Origin: Streptomyces sp. NBC_01216
GTDB taxonomy: Bacteria > Actinomycetota > Actinomycetes > Streptomycetales > Streptomycetaceae
Length of the DNA stretch: 64,000 nt
Assembly (NCBI RefSeq): GCF_035994945.1
Contig: NZ_CP108677.1
Location: 434,001-498,000, forward strand
Reading direction: 5' to 3'
Shown here: positions 38,109 to 48,889 of the stretch, in pieces
Layout: each line of letters begins with the position of its first letter
Position numbering within the stretch: position 1 is the first letter of the stretch
Translations under genes and position numbers: made by a program
The notes under the pieces: generated by a model
Seen by the model: the letters and a program-made list of their open reading frames with translations, nothing else
The model's database searches: none
Told to the model about the DNA's origin: nothing

Positions 38109-40256
38109 TCAGACCGTCATGGGCGCATCAGGGGTGCCGGGGACCCCGGGAGCGCCGGAGGTGTCCGGGCCGGGGGTGTCCGGGGTGTCCGCTTCGGCGA
38201 TGAGCAGGGCGATGTCGTCGTCGCTGTCCGGGTCGGGCAGGGTGGCGATCAGCTCGTCACAGGTCGTCTCCAGGGGCTGCGGGGTACCGGTGAGGTGGCG
38301 CAGCAGGGCGTCCATGCGGGAGTCGAGCGACTGGTGGCGGCTCTCCAGGAGCCCGTCGGTGTACAGGAAGAGGCGGGCGCCGGGCGGGAGGTCGATCCCC
38401 GTCGTGGTGAAAGGCACGTCCTCCGCGGCCCCGAGGGGCGCGCCGGGCGGCAGCTCGAGCAGGAGGGGAGGCCGGCCCGGCCGGGTCAGGGCGGGGGGCG
38501 GGTGGCCGGCCAGCGCGATGTGGCAGCGGCCGATGCCGGGGTCGTACCGGGCGTACACGCAGGTGGCGATCATCTCGTCGAGTTCGCCGGTGAGCACGTC
38601 CAGATGGCGGAGGATCTCGTCGGGGGCGAGGCCGAGGCGGGTGAGGGTGCGGGTGGCGGTACGCAACTGGCCCATGGTCGCGGCGGCGTTGATGCCTGAG
38701 CCCATCACGTCGCCGACGACCAGGGCGGTGGTGCCGTCGGTCAGGGGGATGACGTCGAACCAGTCGCCGCCGGCGTGGCCGGCGGTCCCGGCGGGCTGGT
38801 AGCGGCAGGCGACCTTGAGTCCCGGCGGGTCGGGGGGCGTGCGCGAGAGCAGATGGCGCTGGAGGGTGGTCGCCGCCTGGAGCTGTGTCTGGTACCAGCG
38901 GGCGTTGTCGATGCAGACGGCGGCGCGGGCCGCGAGTTCCTCGGCGAGCAGGATGTCGTCCGTGGTGAACGGCATCGGGTTGCGGGCCCGCTTCAGGTCG
39001 AGCGCGCCGAGTACCTCGCCGCGGGCGATCAGGGGCACCGCCAGGTACGAGTGGACGCCCGCGTCGGCCAGGAGCGTGGCCGCGGTGTCGTCCCGGGCGA
39101 TCCGGGGCAGGTCGTCGGGGCGTACCCGGGCGAGGTGGACGGTGCGGCCGGTGGTGGCGCAGCGGGTGACGAGGCGGTCGGCCTCGTAGCGGGTGATCTC
39201 GCCGATGGGGTCGGCCGCGTCGGTGGCGGTGGTGGCGTAGGCCGCCTTCACGGCCAGGGCCCGGAAGGCGGTGCGGGCCGTGGGGGCCCGGTGGAGGGTA
39301 CGAGGGTGCAGGGCCGCGTCCAGGACGTCGACGGCGGCGATGTCGGCGAGGTCGGGAACGACGGTGTCGGCGAGTTCGCGCGCGGTCTGCTCCAGGTTGA
39401 GCGTCGTCCCGATGCGGGTCGACGCCTGGGCGATCACGGCCAGGCGGCGGCGGGCGTGGGCGCTCTGCCGGTCCGCGTGGTACTGCTCGGTGACGTCCAG
39501 GACGGTCGCGACGACGCCGATCACCCGGCCGACGGAATCCTCGAGACGGTAGTAGGAGACCCGGCAGGCCCGGTTGCCGTTCTGGCCGTCCCGGGCGCGT
39601 TCGGTGGCGAAGCGGTCGAGCCGGGGCGTGCCGATGGCCAGTACCTCGCGCATCGTCTCCTCGACGGTCTCACGCTCGCCGAACGGCAGGTTCTCGGCGG
39701 CTTCGCGGCCGAGAACGCCCTGCGCCGAACAGCCGGTGATGCGTTCGAAGGACGGGTTGACCAGGACGAGGCGGAGATCGGTATCGGCGACCGCCACCCC
39801 GGTGGGCGACTGGGCGACCAGTTGCGCCGACAGCGCCAGGTTGCGTTCGATGCCCCGGACGACCTCCTCGTCGGCGGCGATCCCGAGCGCGTACCGGCCG
39901 CCTGCCTGGTCCGTCAGGCGCATGTTGCGGAACTCGACGGGGCGGGAGCTGCCGTCCTTGTGGCGGACCGGGAAAACACCGGCCCAGCTTCCGCCACCGG
40001 TCATGACCTGCGCGAACAGGTCGAGGACGAGTGCGGCGTCCTCCTCGGCGACGAGCAGTCTGGCCGCGTACCGGCCGAGGGCCTCATCGGCGGTCCAGCC
40101 GAACAGCCGCTCCGCCTGCGGACTCCACAGCGTGATACGCCCTCCGGCGTCCAGGACGATCGCGGCGACGCCCAGCATGTCCAGCAGGCCCCCGGGCGCC
40201 GCTGAGGCGAGAGGGCCGGAAGGCCGCACGGTCCGGTGGGCGTCGGCCGCGTCCAT
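38109..40256 (-). CDS. PAS-PAS-GAF-PP2C phosphatase
   Basis: A 715-residue signalling phosphatase. A first PAS domain (about 25-135) contains LLDMLGVAAIVLDAGGRITLWS and RLFGWTADEALGR. A second PAS (about 160-270) has QSPTGVAVADTDLRLVLVN. A GAF domain (about 290-450) has DLADIAAVDVLD and SYLAVPLIARGEVLGALDLKR. The PP2C domain (about 480-690) has GGDWFDVIPL, VGDVMGSGINAA, YTDGLLESR and DSDDDIALLIAE. A Thr/Pro/Gly tail ends the protein. The start at 40256 has GGGAGG. It would dephosphorylate STAS proteins in response to signals sensed by PAS and GAF. It is the third such phosphatase in the window. Confidence 0.92.
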   Translation of the reverse strand: MDAADAHRTVRPSGPLASAAPGGLLDMLGVAAIVLDAGGRITLWSPQAERLFGWTADEALGRYAARLLVAEEDAALVLDLFAQVMTGGGSWAGVFPVRHKDGSSRPVEFRNMRLTDQAGGRYALGIAADEEVVRGIERNLALSAQLVAQSPTGVAVADTDLRLVLVNPSFERITGCSAQGVLGREAAENLPFGERETVEETMREVLAIGTPRLDRFATERARDGQNGNRACRVSYYRLEDSVGRVIGVVATVLDVTEQYHADRQSAHARRRLAVIAQASTRIGTTLNLEQTARELADTVVPDLADIAAVDVLDAALHPRTLHRAPTARTAFRALAVKAAYATTATDAADPIGEITRYEADRLVTRCATTGRTVHLARVRPDDLPRIARDDTAATLLADAGVHSYLAVPLIARGEVLGALDLKRARNPMPFTTDDILLAEELAARAAVCIDNARWYQTQLQAATTLQRHLLSRTPPDPPGLKVACRYQPAGTAGHAGGDWFDVIPLTDGTTALVVGDVMGSGINAAATMGQLRTATRTLTRLGLAPDEILRHLDVLTGELDEMIATCVYARYDPGIGRCHIALAGHPPPALTRPGRPPLLLELPPGAPLGAAEDVPFTTTGIDLPPGARLFLYTDGLLESRHQSLDSRMDALLRHLTGTPQPLETTCDELIATLPDPDSDDDIALLIAEADTPDTPGPDTSGAPGVPGTPDAPMTV

Positions 40257-40571
40257 GGCGGGTCCTCCCTTACACGTGCCGGGCTGCCGGGGGCTGCGCG
40301 CGGGGCCCAACCGCTTCCATCGTCCTCCCGGTCGCCCGGACGGGCAGCCCGGGGCCGCGCGACGCCTCCGCCGACCTGGGCACGGGAATCGTTCCCACCA
40401 GGTGCCGGGAGGCGCTCCGAGGCTCCTCGGGGACCGAGCGTGACCTGCGTGATCCGCCCCTGCGGGGCGGTCGCGGCCGTCGCCGCGCGCTTCCCCGCGC
40501 ATGCCGGTGGGCGGAGCCGTGCGGCTCCGCCCACCGGGTGTTCGGGACGATCCGGCCGGGTGGCCGCGGCG
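40257..40571. other. Intergenic region upstream of phosphatase
   Basis: 315 bases without a supported ORF. It holds the phosphatase promoter region and, near its end, the terminator of the S8 protease gene. Confidence 0.6.
40504..40537 (-). terminator. Terminator of S8 protease gene
   Basis: A 15-base perfect stem, CCGGTGGGCGGAGCC and GGCTCCGCCCACCGG, with loop GTGC. It begins 34 bases past the protease stop. It is the strongest hairpin in the window. Confidence 0.88.
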
Positions 40572-42389
40572 TCAGAAGGTGAGGTTCCAGGCGTCGATCC
40601 TGCCGGTGTCCTGCCGCGCGTTGTCGTTCACGCGGAGCTTCCAGACCCCGTTGGCGGTCTCCGAGGAGGCGTTGACCGTGTATGTCCGGACGATGTCGTC
40701 CGCGCTTCCGCCGGTGCGGTTGTGGAGCGTGTACACGCTGCCGTCCGGGGCCACCAGGTCGACCTTCAGGTCACCGATGTAGGTGTGCTTGATGTCCACG
40801 CCCACCTTCAGCGCGGCCGGGGCGTTGCCCGTCACGCCGGTGACCGTGATCGCGCTCTCGACCGTGGTGTTGTCGGAGATCGCGACGTCGGTGAGGTTCT
40901 CGAAGTACGCGCCGGACGGCGGGGTGCTGCCGCCGACCGCCTTGAGCGCGTCGACCTGGCCTTCGCCGAAGAAGCCGTTCTTCGCGGTGGTGCCCTTGCA
41001 GCGGCTGTCCGAGGGGCAGGCCGTGTCGTTCGCCTGGGTGTTCAGCCGGGCCCGGATGTCCGCCGGGGTGAGCGTCGGGTCGACGCTGGCCATCAGCGCG
41101 GCGACGCCCGCCACGTGCGGGGACGCCATCGACGTGCCGTTCTTGGTGCCGTACTTGCCTCCGGGCAGCGTCGAGTAGACGCCCGAGGAGCCGTCGCCGC
41201 CGGGGGCCGCGACGTCGATGACGCCGTTGCCGAAGTTGGAGTAGGAGGCCTTGACGTTGCCGTTGCCCATCGCCGCGACCGTGACGACGCCCGGCAGCTC
41301 GGTCGGGATGTCGACGCAGTCGTTGGTGAGGGTGCGGTACACCGGCGTGGAGTCGTTCGGGCTGGAGCTGTCGGTCGTCTTGTTCGCCAGGTCGTAGTTG
41401 GAGTTGCCGGCGGCGGCGACCTGGAGCGATCCCTTGCCCTCGGCGTACGCCTGGGCACGGCGGACGCCCTCGATGATCGCGGCCTGGTCCAGGTTGTCCG
41501 GGCAGTTGAACTGCCACGGGTCCGTGTAATAGCTGTTGTTGGTGACCTTGAAGCCGTGGTCACCGGCCCACATGAAGCCGCAGACGGTGTTCTCGGCGAA
41601 GAACAGGGTGCTGTTCGGCTCGGCGATGCGGACCGAGGCGATCTTGACGCCTGGCGCGACGCCGATCACGCCCTTGCCGTTCTTGGCCGCGGCGATGGTG
41701 CCGGCGACGTGCGTGCCGTGGGTGTCGACGTCCCGCCAGGCGCCGGAGCGGGTGTCCGCCTTTCCGTAGGCGCAGGAGACGGAGTCGGCCGCGTCGAAGT
41801 TGGGGGCGATGTCCTGGTGCTGGTCGTCCACCCCCGTGTCGAGGACACCGACCTTCACCGACGCGGAGCCGGTGGTGACGGCCCATGCCTGGTCGGCCTT
41901 GATCTGGGTCATGTCCCAGCGGTTGGACTCGTTGAGCGTGGTCGTCGACTGGGACGGGTTCGCCGGCAGCGCCGGGTTGTAGGCGTCGGCCGGGACGTCG
42001 GAGGTGCGCGTGGCGCCGACCTGCTGGACGCCGCTCACGGAGCGCAGGGTGGACGCGAAGGCCGCCGAGGTCGAGTGCGCCACGACCACGCCGATGGCGT
42101 CGTAGGACGCGAAGACCGAACCGCCGTTGTTCACGACGGCGTTGCGCGCGAGGGAAGTGTCACCAGGGGCGGTGATCACCAGGTACGCGCGGGTGCCGGC
42201 CGCCCAGGCCGCGGTGGTCGTCGCCGGTGCCGCCACGGTGGCCGTCCGCGCCGAGGCGGAAGAGGGCTCCGGAGTGGTCGTCGGCGCCGCGTGGGCGAGT
42301 CCGGCGGGTGCGGCGAGGGCCATGGTCGCGCCGAGAGCGGCGATCGTGATGGCGGAAAGTCTCAGCCGGCTCGATATGTGGGAAAACAA
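40572..42389 (-). CDS. Secreted subtilisin-like (S8) protease with P-domain
   Basis: Extracellular serine protease of 605 residues. A Sec signal runs to about residue 35 (LAAPAGLAHAAP). An inhibitor-like prodomain follows (about 60-130). The catalytic domain shows Asp in VGVLDTGVDD, His in DTHGTHVAGTIA, Asn in VAAAGNSN and Ser in NGTSMASPHVAGVAA. The C-terminal 120 residues form a proprotein-convertase P-domain (ITVTGVTGNAPAALKVGVDI, IDAWNLTF). The TTG at 42389 is chosen: GGAGG lies five bases ahead, and the signal peptide then has a normal length. The prodomain implies autocatalytic maturation outside the cell. A 15-pair terminator follows. Confidence 0.92.
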   Translation of the reverse strand: MFSHISSRLRLSAITIAALGATMALAAPAGLAHAAPTTTPEPSSASARTATVAAPATTTAAWAAGTRAYLVITAPGDTSLARNAVVNNGGSVFASYDAIGVVVAHSTSAAFASTLRSVSGVQQVGATRTSDVPADAYNPALPANPSQSTTTLNESNRWDMTQIKADQAWAVTTGSASVKVGVLDTGVDDQHQDIAPNFDAADSVSCAYGKADTRSGAWRDVDTHGTHVAGTIAAAKNGKGVIGVAPGVKIASVRIAEPNSTLFFAENTVCGFMWAGDHGFKVTNNSYYTDPWQFNCPDNLDQAAIIEGVRRAQAYAEGKGSLQVAAAGNSNYDLANKTTDSSSPNDSTPVYRTLTNDCVDIPTELPGVVTVAAMGNGNVKASYSNFGNGVIDVAAPGGDGSSGVYSTLPGGKYGTKNGTSMASPHVAGVAALMASVDPTLTPADIRARLNTQANDTACPSDSRCKGTTAKNGFFGEGQVDALKAVGGSTPPSGAYFENLTDVAISDNTTVESAITVTGVTGNAPAALKVGVDIKHTYIGDLKVDLVAPDGSVYTLHNRTGGSADDIVRTYTVNASSETANGVWKLRVNDNARQDTGRIDAWNLTF

Positions 42390-42781
42390 TGCGTCCTCCG
42401 ATAACCCGGTGACGCGGGTGGCGCCGACCGGGTCCTGTGATGTGTGGGGTGGACGCAAGATCCCAGACCAGAGGTGCGGAAGGAAGCGTTCAGTCCGACA
42501 AGCCCGTTGGCGTTACCCAGTGTTGACCTGTCGTGTCACCGATCGATGGGGGCTTCCACCGGGATGCCCCGCTTCGTTCCGCGCGGGGTCGGCGTGCGCA
42601 CCCCGCGTGGACCACCGGGCCCGCGTTCCGGGCCACACGGGGTGTGCACGTGCGGTCGCCGCAGCGGCTGAGAGCCTGTCGGATGGCCTTCGACCGACAG
42701 GCGGACGCGGTCCGGTGCGTGCGATTCCAAGGCGCCGGGATGCCGCTGTAGCGGAGCCACCGGCGCCGGAAGGGTGGGACC
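42390..42781. other. Intergenic region with repeat copy B
   Basis: 392 bases between divergent genes. It holds the S8 protease promoter region and dispersed repeat copy B (42668-42753). I see no supported ORF. Confidence 0.6.
42668..42753 (+). repeat. Dispersed repeat, copy B
   Basis: An 86-base unit beginning TGAGAGCCTGTCGGATGGCC with CGTGCGATTCCAAGGCG in the middle. It matches copy A (26903-26988) at 76 of 86 positions by hand. Unlike copy A, I see no matching inverted end to its right. Confidence 0.85.
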
Positions 42782-43098
42782 ATGCGCCGACTCCTGCTGA
42801 TCGCGGCGCTGTTGCCGTTCACCGGCGCCTGCGGAATGGTGCGGTCCTCCGGGTACGCCGTGCCCTCGCCGCGCTGGACCTGGATCCGGCGATCCGTACC
42901 GAGGTGAAGGCGGAGGGCGGCCGGGTCGGCGCGCTGCTGTCGGTGAAGGGCAACGGCTTCGACGCGCGGAACTGCCTGCTCGCCCGCGTGGGTCCCGGCG
43001 CCACCGAGGTGCGGGTGCCGCCCCGGATCCAGCCCATGCCCGGCGAGGGCGGCTGCAGCGTCGGCAAGGCCCTGGACCCGATGCCGCCGCCGCACTGA
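42782..43098 (+). pseudogene. Lipoprotein gene broken by a frameshift
   Basis: The ATG at 42782 opens a lipoprotein signal, MRRLLLIAALLPFTGACGMV, with lipobox TGAC. That frame stops after 41 codons. A second frame, without its own start, carries on with a protein-like sequence: RRALAALDLDPAIRTEVKA, then GNGFDARNCLLARVG and VRVPPRIQPMPGEGGC, ending at 43098. Joining them needs the loss of one base (or gain of two) near 42840-42860. The result would be a lipoprotein of about 105 residues with two mature cysteines. It is either a recent pseudogene or a sequencing error. I do not recognise the family. Confidence 0.6.
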
Positions 43099-43197
43099 AC
43101 GGGGCGCCTGACCCCGGCGAGACGCCTCCCGCTTCCGCGCCCGGGAGGCCGGGACCGCCGATTCGACCGCCCCGAAGCCGCGGCGGCACCGGCCGCG

Positions 43198-43222
43198 CGG
43201 CAAGCGGATCGCCCGCTTGCCG
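43198..43222. terminator. Bidirectional terminator
   Basis: CGGCAAGCGG, loop ATCGC, CCGCTTGCCG: ten perfect pairs between the convergent lipoprotein remnant and the 92-residue gene. Confidence 0.75.
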
Positions 43223-43381
43223 ACGGGTGTCTCGACGGCCGGTCCTGTGCTGGTCGTCGCGCTACCGAGGAGGGCGGGGGCTCCGGAGTGAACGGACCGG
43301 GGCCGACCGCTGCCTCAGCTCAGGACATCAGGGGCGTCCGGGCCGCATCGGCCTCGGCGGCGGTGTCCCCGCACCTGCTCG

Positions 43382-43660
43382 TCAGTACAGGCGCGGGGAC
43401 ATGACATGGGGTTCGGTGCCGGGTACCTCGAGCACGCAGCGCGGGATGCCGGGGCCGGGCAGGGCGCGGACCACCGCCTGGGTCGGCGGTTCGGTCGGGA
43501 GTTCGATCGGGACGACGACCGGCCGGTCGCCGGCGGTCGTGGCGTGTCCCGTCTCCTTTCCGTCGACCAGGACCTCCACCACCGCGGTGTGACCGGTCTG
43601 GAAGGTGACACTGACCGAGTGCCCCGCGTGGTCGATGTGGAAGTGGTGGCGCCGTCTCAT
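43382..43660 (-). CDS. Hypothetical protein, 92 residues
   Basis: I do not recognise a family. It begins MRRRHHFHIDHAGHSVSVTF, giving five histidines in the first 14 residues, a possible metal-binding tip. It then reads as short beta strands (VEVLVDGKETGHA, VVVPIELPTEPPTQAVVRAL), like a small all-beta domain ending CVLEVPGTEPHVMSPRLY. GGGAG lies upstream of the ATG. It has no signal peptide. It is monocistronic, with a terminator 160 bases downstream. Confidence 0.75.
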   Translation of the reverse strand: MRRRHHFHIDHAGHSVSVTFQTGHTAVVEVLVDGKETGHATTAGDRPVVVPIELPTEPPTQAVVRALPGPGIPRCVLEVPGTEPHVMSPRLY

Positions 43661-44238
43661 GAGTCGCTCCCGCCGGGCACGTGCCTGCACCCCGCTCCAG
43701 CGTAGCCATCCCCCGTCCCGACGGCCTGCGCAGCGCCACGCCCTCCCCGCGCCGCGCCGGGAAAGGGGAGTGCGACACGGCCGTGGCCGTTCCGGCGGCC
43801 CGGGGACAACCGGGGCGCGCGCGGGAACGGGGCGTACTCCGGTGGCCTCCGGGGCGACCGTACCGGGTCCGCCCGCCGACGGCCGGGTGTCCTCCCGTGC
43901 GGCGCGCGGCGCCACCGCGACGGCCGGTCCGGGCCCGACTCCGCGACGCGGGGACATGCCTGAGGGGCCGTCAGCGATCCCCCGGGAACGGCTCGGGTGC
44001 CGCCGCGGTTGCGGCGGCGAGGGCGCGCGCTCGCACGGAGACCTCCCGGTCCGGGCCTCCCGGCGGGTCCGGTCGGCGCCACGCCGCACCCCGACACCTG
44101 ATCGTTTCCTTATCCACGCAGGTCACAGCGTGTGCACTGGTCGACCCCTCACCCGAACAGCCGCCTCCGGGCGTACATCCGCGCCCCGCGTCCGGTGCAC
44201 TGGAAGAGCACACGTCCGCCGAGCATGGAGACAGGACC
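43661..44238. other. Intergenic region, no gene seen
   Basis: 578 bases between divergent small genes. Open frames here are long only because of base composition; none has a convincing start and protein-like sequence. It presumably contains both promoters. Confidence 0.5.
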
Positions 44239-44430
44239 ATGTACGAAATGCACGTCGGCATCGCTTCCTCCGAAGGCGACTTCGTCTGGCACGTCGCCGC
44301 CATGGGCACGGCGACGGCCCTGTGCGGGCAGTCCCTGCACGCGGAGCCCCTCGAAGAGCGTGACCGGACCGACCGCCACTGCACGCCCTGCATGAGCTCC
44401 TTCCAGCAGCTCATGAACGATCGGCGCTGA
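44239..44430 (+). CDS. Small cysteine-containing protein, 63 residues
   Basis: Begins MYEMHVGIASSEGDFVWHVA. Cysteines occur at LCGQSL and in HCTPCMSS, with nearby histidines, a pattern suited to a small zinc site (C...HCxxC). Similar short proteins are frequent in Streptomyces without known role. GGAG and AGG precede the ATG. It stands alone, with no obvious terminator. The coding call rests on ribosome site and composition. Confidence 0.65.
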   Translation: MYEMHVGIASSEGDFVWHVAAMGTATALCGQSLHAEPLEERDRTDRHCTPCMSSFQQLMNDRR

Positions 44431-44562
44431 CCTGGCCACGCGGGGGGTGCGGCCCATGCCGAGACCCCCGGCCGATCGCCCGGAGCAACGGGAGCGTCCG
44501 CACTGGCGATCTTGCCGGGGGTGCGGTGGGATGGACAGCGGTCAGGCGTCCACGACGGATGG

Positions 44563-45348
44563 ATGAAGGTTGTGTCGACCTCGAGTCACGCGGTGTTCGG
44601 CGCCCCCTGCTGGGTCAGTCTGATGACCCGCGACCTGCGAGCCGCGGAGGCCTTCTACAGCGCTCTGTTCGGCTGGACGTTCCGGCCGACCAGGCTCGGC
44701 AAGGAGTTCTCCGTGGCGCTGCGCGACGGGGCGCCGGTGGCCGGCATCGGCGCCGTGGCCCCGCGGCTGGCGGTGGCCGTCGCCTGGACCCCCTACTTCG
44801 CGGTGGACGACGCCGACGTGACCGCGGCCCGCATCCGTGAGCGCAGCGCCACGGTGGCCGTCGGCCCGCTGCGCTTCGGTACCGGACGTGCGGCGCTCGC
44901 CTCCGACCGGGAGGGGGCCGTGTTCGGCATCTGGGAGGGCGAGATCATCCCCGACTGGAGCGTGGGACGGGGCGGGGCGCCCGCATGGCTGGAACTGCAC
45001 ACCCGGAACGCCTTCGACGCGGCGATCTTCTACGGCGAGGTCCTCGACTGGGCCGGCGACAAGCCGGGCTGCTGTCAGGTCGCCTACGCGGACGACACGG
45101 TGATCCTGAGCCATCGGGGCACGACCGTCGCCCGTATCGTCGGTGGAGCGGTGGAGGCCGCGCCCAATCCCCAGGTCCGGCCCCGCTGGCACGTCCACTT
45201 CCGGGTCGAGGACGTCGAGGCGGCCATGGCGACGGTCAAGCGGCTCGGTGGCGGTGTCGTCTCCGAGGTCACCTCGTCGGGTCCGGGCCGCCGTATCACC
45301 CTGCACGATCCGGACGGCGGGTTGTTCACCGTGGCGGACGGGCTGTAG
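44563..45348 (+). CDS. Two-domain VOC-family protein
   Basis: A 261-residue protein of two tandem vicinal-oxygen-chelate domains. Domain 1 starts PCWVSLMTRDLRAAEAFYSALFGW; domain 2 starts APAWLELHTRNAFDAAIFYGEVLDW and ends ITLHDPDGGLFTVADGL. It has the same architecture as the genes at 52052 and 58662. These resemble the glyoxalase/hydroxylase-like proteins abundant in streptomycetes; substrate unknown. The ATG at 44563 is used; a GTG three codons later is also possible. It stands alone, 89 bases before the MpaB-type gene. Confidence 0.88.
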   Translation: MKVVSTSSHAVFGAPCWVSLMTRDLRAAEAFYSALFGWTFRPTRLGKEFSVALRDGAPVAGIGAVAPRLAVAVAWTPYFAVDDADVTAARIRERSATVAVGPLRFGTGRAALASDREGAVFGIWEGEIIPDWSVGRGGAPAWLELHTRNAFDAAIFYGEVLDWAGDKPGCCQVAYADDTVILSHRGTTVARIVGGAVEAAPNPQVRPRWHVHFRVEDVEAAMATVKRLGGGVVSEVTSSGPGRRITLHDPDGGLFTVADGL

Positions 45349-45437
45349 CGCCCGGCCGCACGCGCCGCACCAAACCGGGCACGCCCCGGTGCGGCGCGCG
45401 CCCCTCGCGCGAAGCCGTCCGGGCGCATACTGTTCCC

Positions 45438-46385
45438 ATGGGATGGTCCCCTCCGACCGTCGACGAGCTGCGCGTCCGGCTCGGCGCCACGATATTCCGG
45501 CGCGTGGCCGGGCCGTCGGGGTCACGGACGCGCGACCGCATCCACGGCACTCCGGGTCCGCGCTGGTTCGGTCCCGACAGTCCGATCCGCACCGTGCACG
45601 GGGACGCCTCGATGTTCGCGGGGGGTCTGGCGGCGCTGCTCGTCCAGTCGCTGCATCCGCTGGCGATGGCCGCGGTCGCGGCCCACTCCGGGTTCCGGGG
45701 CGACCCGTGGGGGCGTCTGGAGCGCACCAGCACCTTCCTCGCCGTGACGACCTTCGGAACGGCCGACGACGCGCGGCTCGCCGTGGAGCGGGTACGGCAG
45801 GTACACGCCCGGCTGCGGGGCCGTACGGCGGAGGGCATGCCGTACCGGGCGTCCGATCCGCACCTGCTGGGCTGGGTCCACGTCGCGGAGGTCGACAGTT
45901 TCCTGCGGGCCCATCGGCGCTACGGCGCGGCGCCGCTCGACCGGGCGGGCTACGACGGGTACGTCGCGGACGCGGCGAGGATCGCCGAGGCGCTGGGCGT
46001 GGAGCGTCCGCCGCGCACCGTCGACGAGCTGGCGGAGCGGATGGACGGGTACCGGTCGGAGCTCCGGGCCACGCCCGCCTGTCGGGAGACGGCCCGCTTC
46101 CTGCTGCTGTCCCCTCCGATCCCGTGGCAGGCGCGGGCGCCTTACGCTCTGCTGGCGGCCGGGGCGGTGGCGCTGCTGCCGTCGTGGGCGTACGAGCCCC
46201 TGGGGCTGCCCGCTCTCCCGGCACCGGTGCGGGCGGGTGGCCGGGCGGGCGGGCGTCTGGCGACGGGGGTGATCCGCTGGGCGATGGGCCCGCCGCCGAC
46301 CGGGGACGAGCGGAGGACGGACGACGGGCCGCGCCGGACCGTCACTGACCGGCGTGAGCGGCCCGGCGGATCGTCGCGTCGATGA
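45438..46385 (+). CDS. Oxygenase MpaB family protein (DUF2236)
   Basis: A 315-residue haem-binding-type oxygenase of the MpaB/latex-clearing protein superfamily. Visible motifs are RTVHGDASMFAGGLAALLVQSLHPLAMAAVAAHSGFRGDPWGRLERTS (an ORF segment from about residue 50) and DPHLLGWVHVAEVDSFLRAHRRYG, whose histidines are candidate haem or metal ligands. A hydrophobic stretch near residue 235 (LLAAGAVALLPSWAY) may be a membrane-associating helix. Members act on isoprenoid or steroid-like substrates. A cholesterol oxidase gene is 0.9 kb away. Its last 44 bases overlap the end of the convergent DUF6197 gene. Confidence 0.88.
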   Translation: MGWSPPTVDELRVRLGATIFRRVAGPSGSRTRDRIHGTPGPRWFGPDSPIRTVHGDASMFAGGLAALLVQSLHPLAMAAVAAHSGFRGDPWGRLERTSTFLAVTTFGTADDARLAVERVRQVHARLRGRTAEGMPYRASDPHLLGWVHVAEVDSFLRAHRRYGAAPLDRAGYDGYVADAARIAEALGVERPPRTVDELAERMDGYRSELRATPACRETARFLLLSPPIPWQARAPYALLAAGAVALLPSWAYEPLGLPALPAPVRAGGRAGGRLATGVIRWAMGPPPTGDERRTDDGPRRTVTDRRERPGGSSRR

Positions 46386-47061
46386 GGGCCAGGGCCTCCT
46401 CCGCGGTCCGGCCGGGCGCCCTGTTCCAGGGGCCGATCAGGCCGTTCCAGCCCTGGGCGCGGAGCTCGGTGACGATCCAGGCGGCGGCCCGGTTCATGGT
46501 GTCGACGCTGCCGTATCCGAGGCGGTGCGCGGTGAGGAGGGCGCCGCACACGCAGCGGGCGCCCCGGATGTCGCGGAGCCGGTAGGGCCGGTTCTGCCAG
46601 CCCCATTCCACGAGAACGCGGCGGGCGTGGGCGAGGTGGACGGAGGGGGTCACCTCGGGCTGCCCGACGCGGCGCCAGACGTGCAGCCGGTCGGGCAGTA
46701 CCGCGCCGACGCGCCCGGGAAGCCGGCGCTCGGCCGGCGGGGGTGCGGGGAGGGCTTTCAGGGCGGTGGCGACGAGCTGGTCGACGGGGACCGAGAGGAG
46801 GCCGCGCCATTCCCCTTCGGCGGTGAACGGCGCGGCCTCGGTCCGGTCCGCCCCGGGGGAACCCGAGGCGGACGGGGCGGGTGACGCGTGCGGCGCGACC
46901 GGGAGGTCCCAGAGACGCACGATCTCCTGCCAGGCGGCGGAGTCGTGGAGCCGGGCGCCGGCGCGGTCGACGGTCTCGGGCGCGGCGGTGTCGGATGGCG
47001 CGGTGACGGCGGACGGGGCGGGACCACGGCGGGGCGCGGCTTCGACAGCGGTGGTGGGCAT
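46342..47061 (-). CDS. DUF6197-like protein
   Basis: A 239-residue soluble protein. The N-terminal 80 residues are Ala/Pro-rich and probably disordered. The C-terminal half carries the DUF6197 pattern: HLAHARRVLVEWGWQNRPYR, then RGARCVCGAL with two cysteines, and ELRAQGWNGLIGPWNRAPGR. Function of the family is not known to me; it is widespread in Streptomyces, often in several copies. The start ATG at 47061 follows an AT-richer stretch (47090-47140) that likely contains its promoter and that of the divergent cholesterol oxidase. Its 3' end overlaps the MpaB-type gene. Confidence 0.8.
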   Translation of the reverse strand: MPTTAVEAAPRRGPAPSAVTAPSDTAAPETVDRAGARLHDSAAWQEIVRLWDLPVAPHASPAPSASGSPGADRTEAAPFTAEGEWRGLLSVPVDQLVATALKALPAPPPAERRLPGRVGAVLPDRLHVWRRVGQPEVTPSVHLAHARRVLVEWGWQNRPYRLRDIRGARCVCGALLTAHRLGYGSVDTMNRAAAWIVTELRAQGWNGLIGPWNRAPGRTAEEALALIDATIRRAAHAGQ

Positions 47062-47193
47062 GGGCGGGCGTGCTCCTGGGTCGACGAAATCCCCCCTCTA
47101 AATGAAATGTCGGCTTTGTGGCGCTTTGACTTGAGGGCACCCGCCACCCAAGACACTCGTTCCGGCCACAAGTTACCCATCGGTATGCCGTGA

Positions 47194-48837
<1,644 letters not shown>

Positions 48838-48848
48838 CGCGCGCGAGA

Positions 48849-48881
48849 CCGGGGCCGGCCGGGATCACCCCGCGGCCCCGG
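48849..48881. terminator. Terminator after cholesterol oxidase
   Basis: CCGGGGCC (48849-48856) pairs with GGCCCCGG (48874-48881). It lies in the 52-base gap before the convergent AhpD-like gene. Confidence 0.6.
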
Positions 48882-48889
48882 AGCCGGGC

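Noticed and set aside
38775..42404. Long plus-strand frames antisense to the phosphatase and S8 protease
   Set aside because: Val/Gly/Arg-rich mirror frames of real minus-strand genes, with no domain signal.
43661..44238. Minus-strand frames in the 578-base gap
   Set aside because: Sequence is composition-driven, with no start supported by a ribosome site and no recognisable domain.
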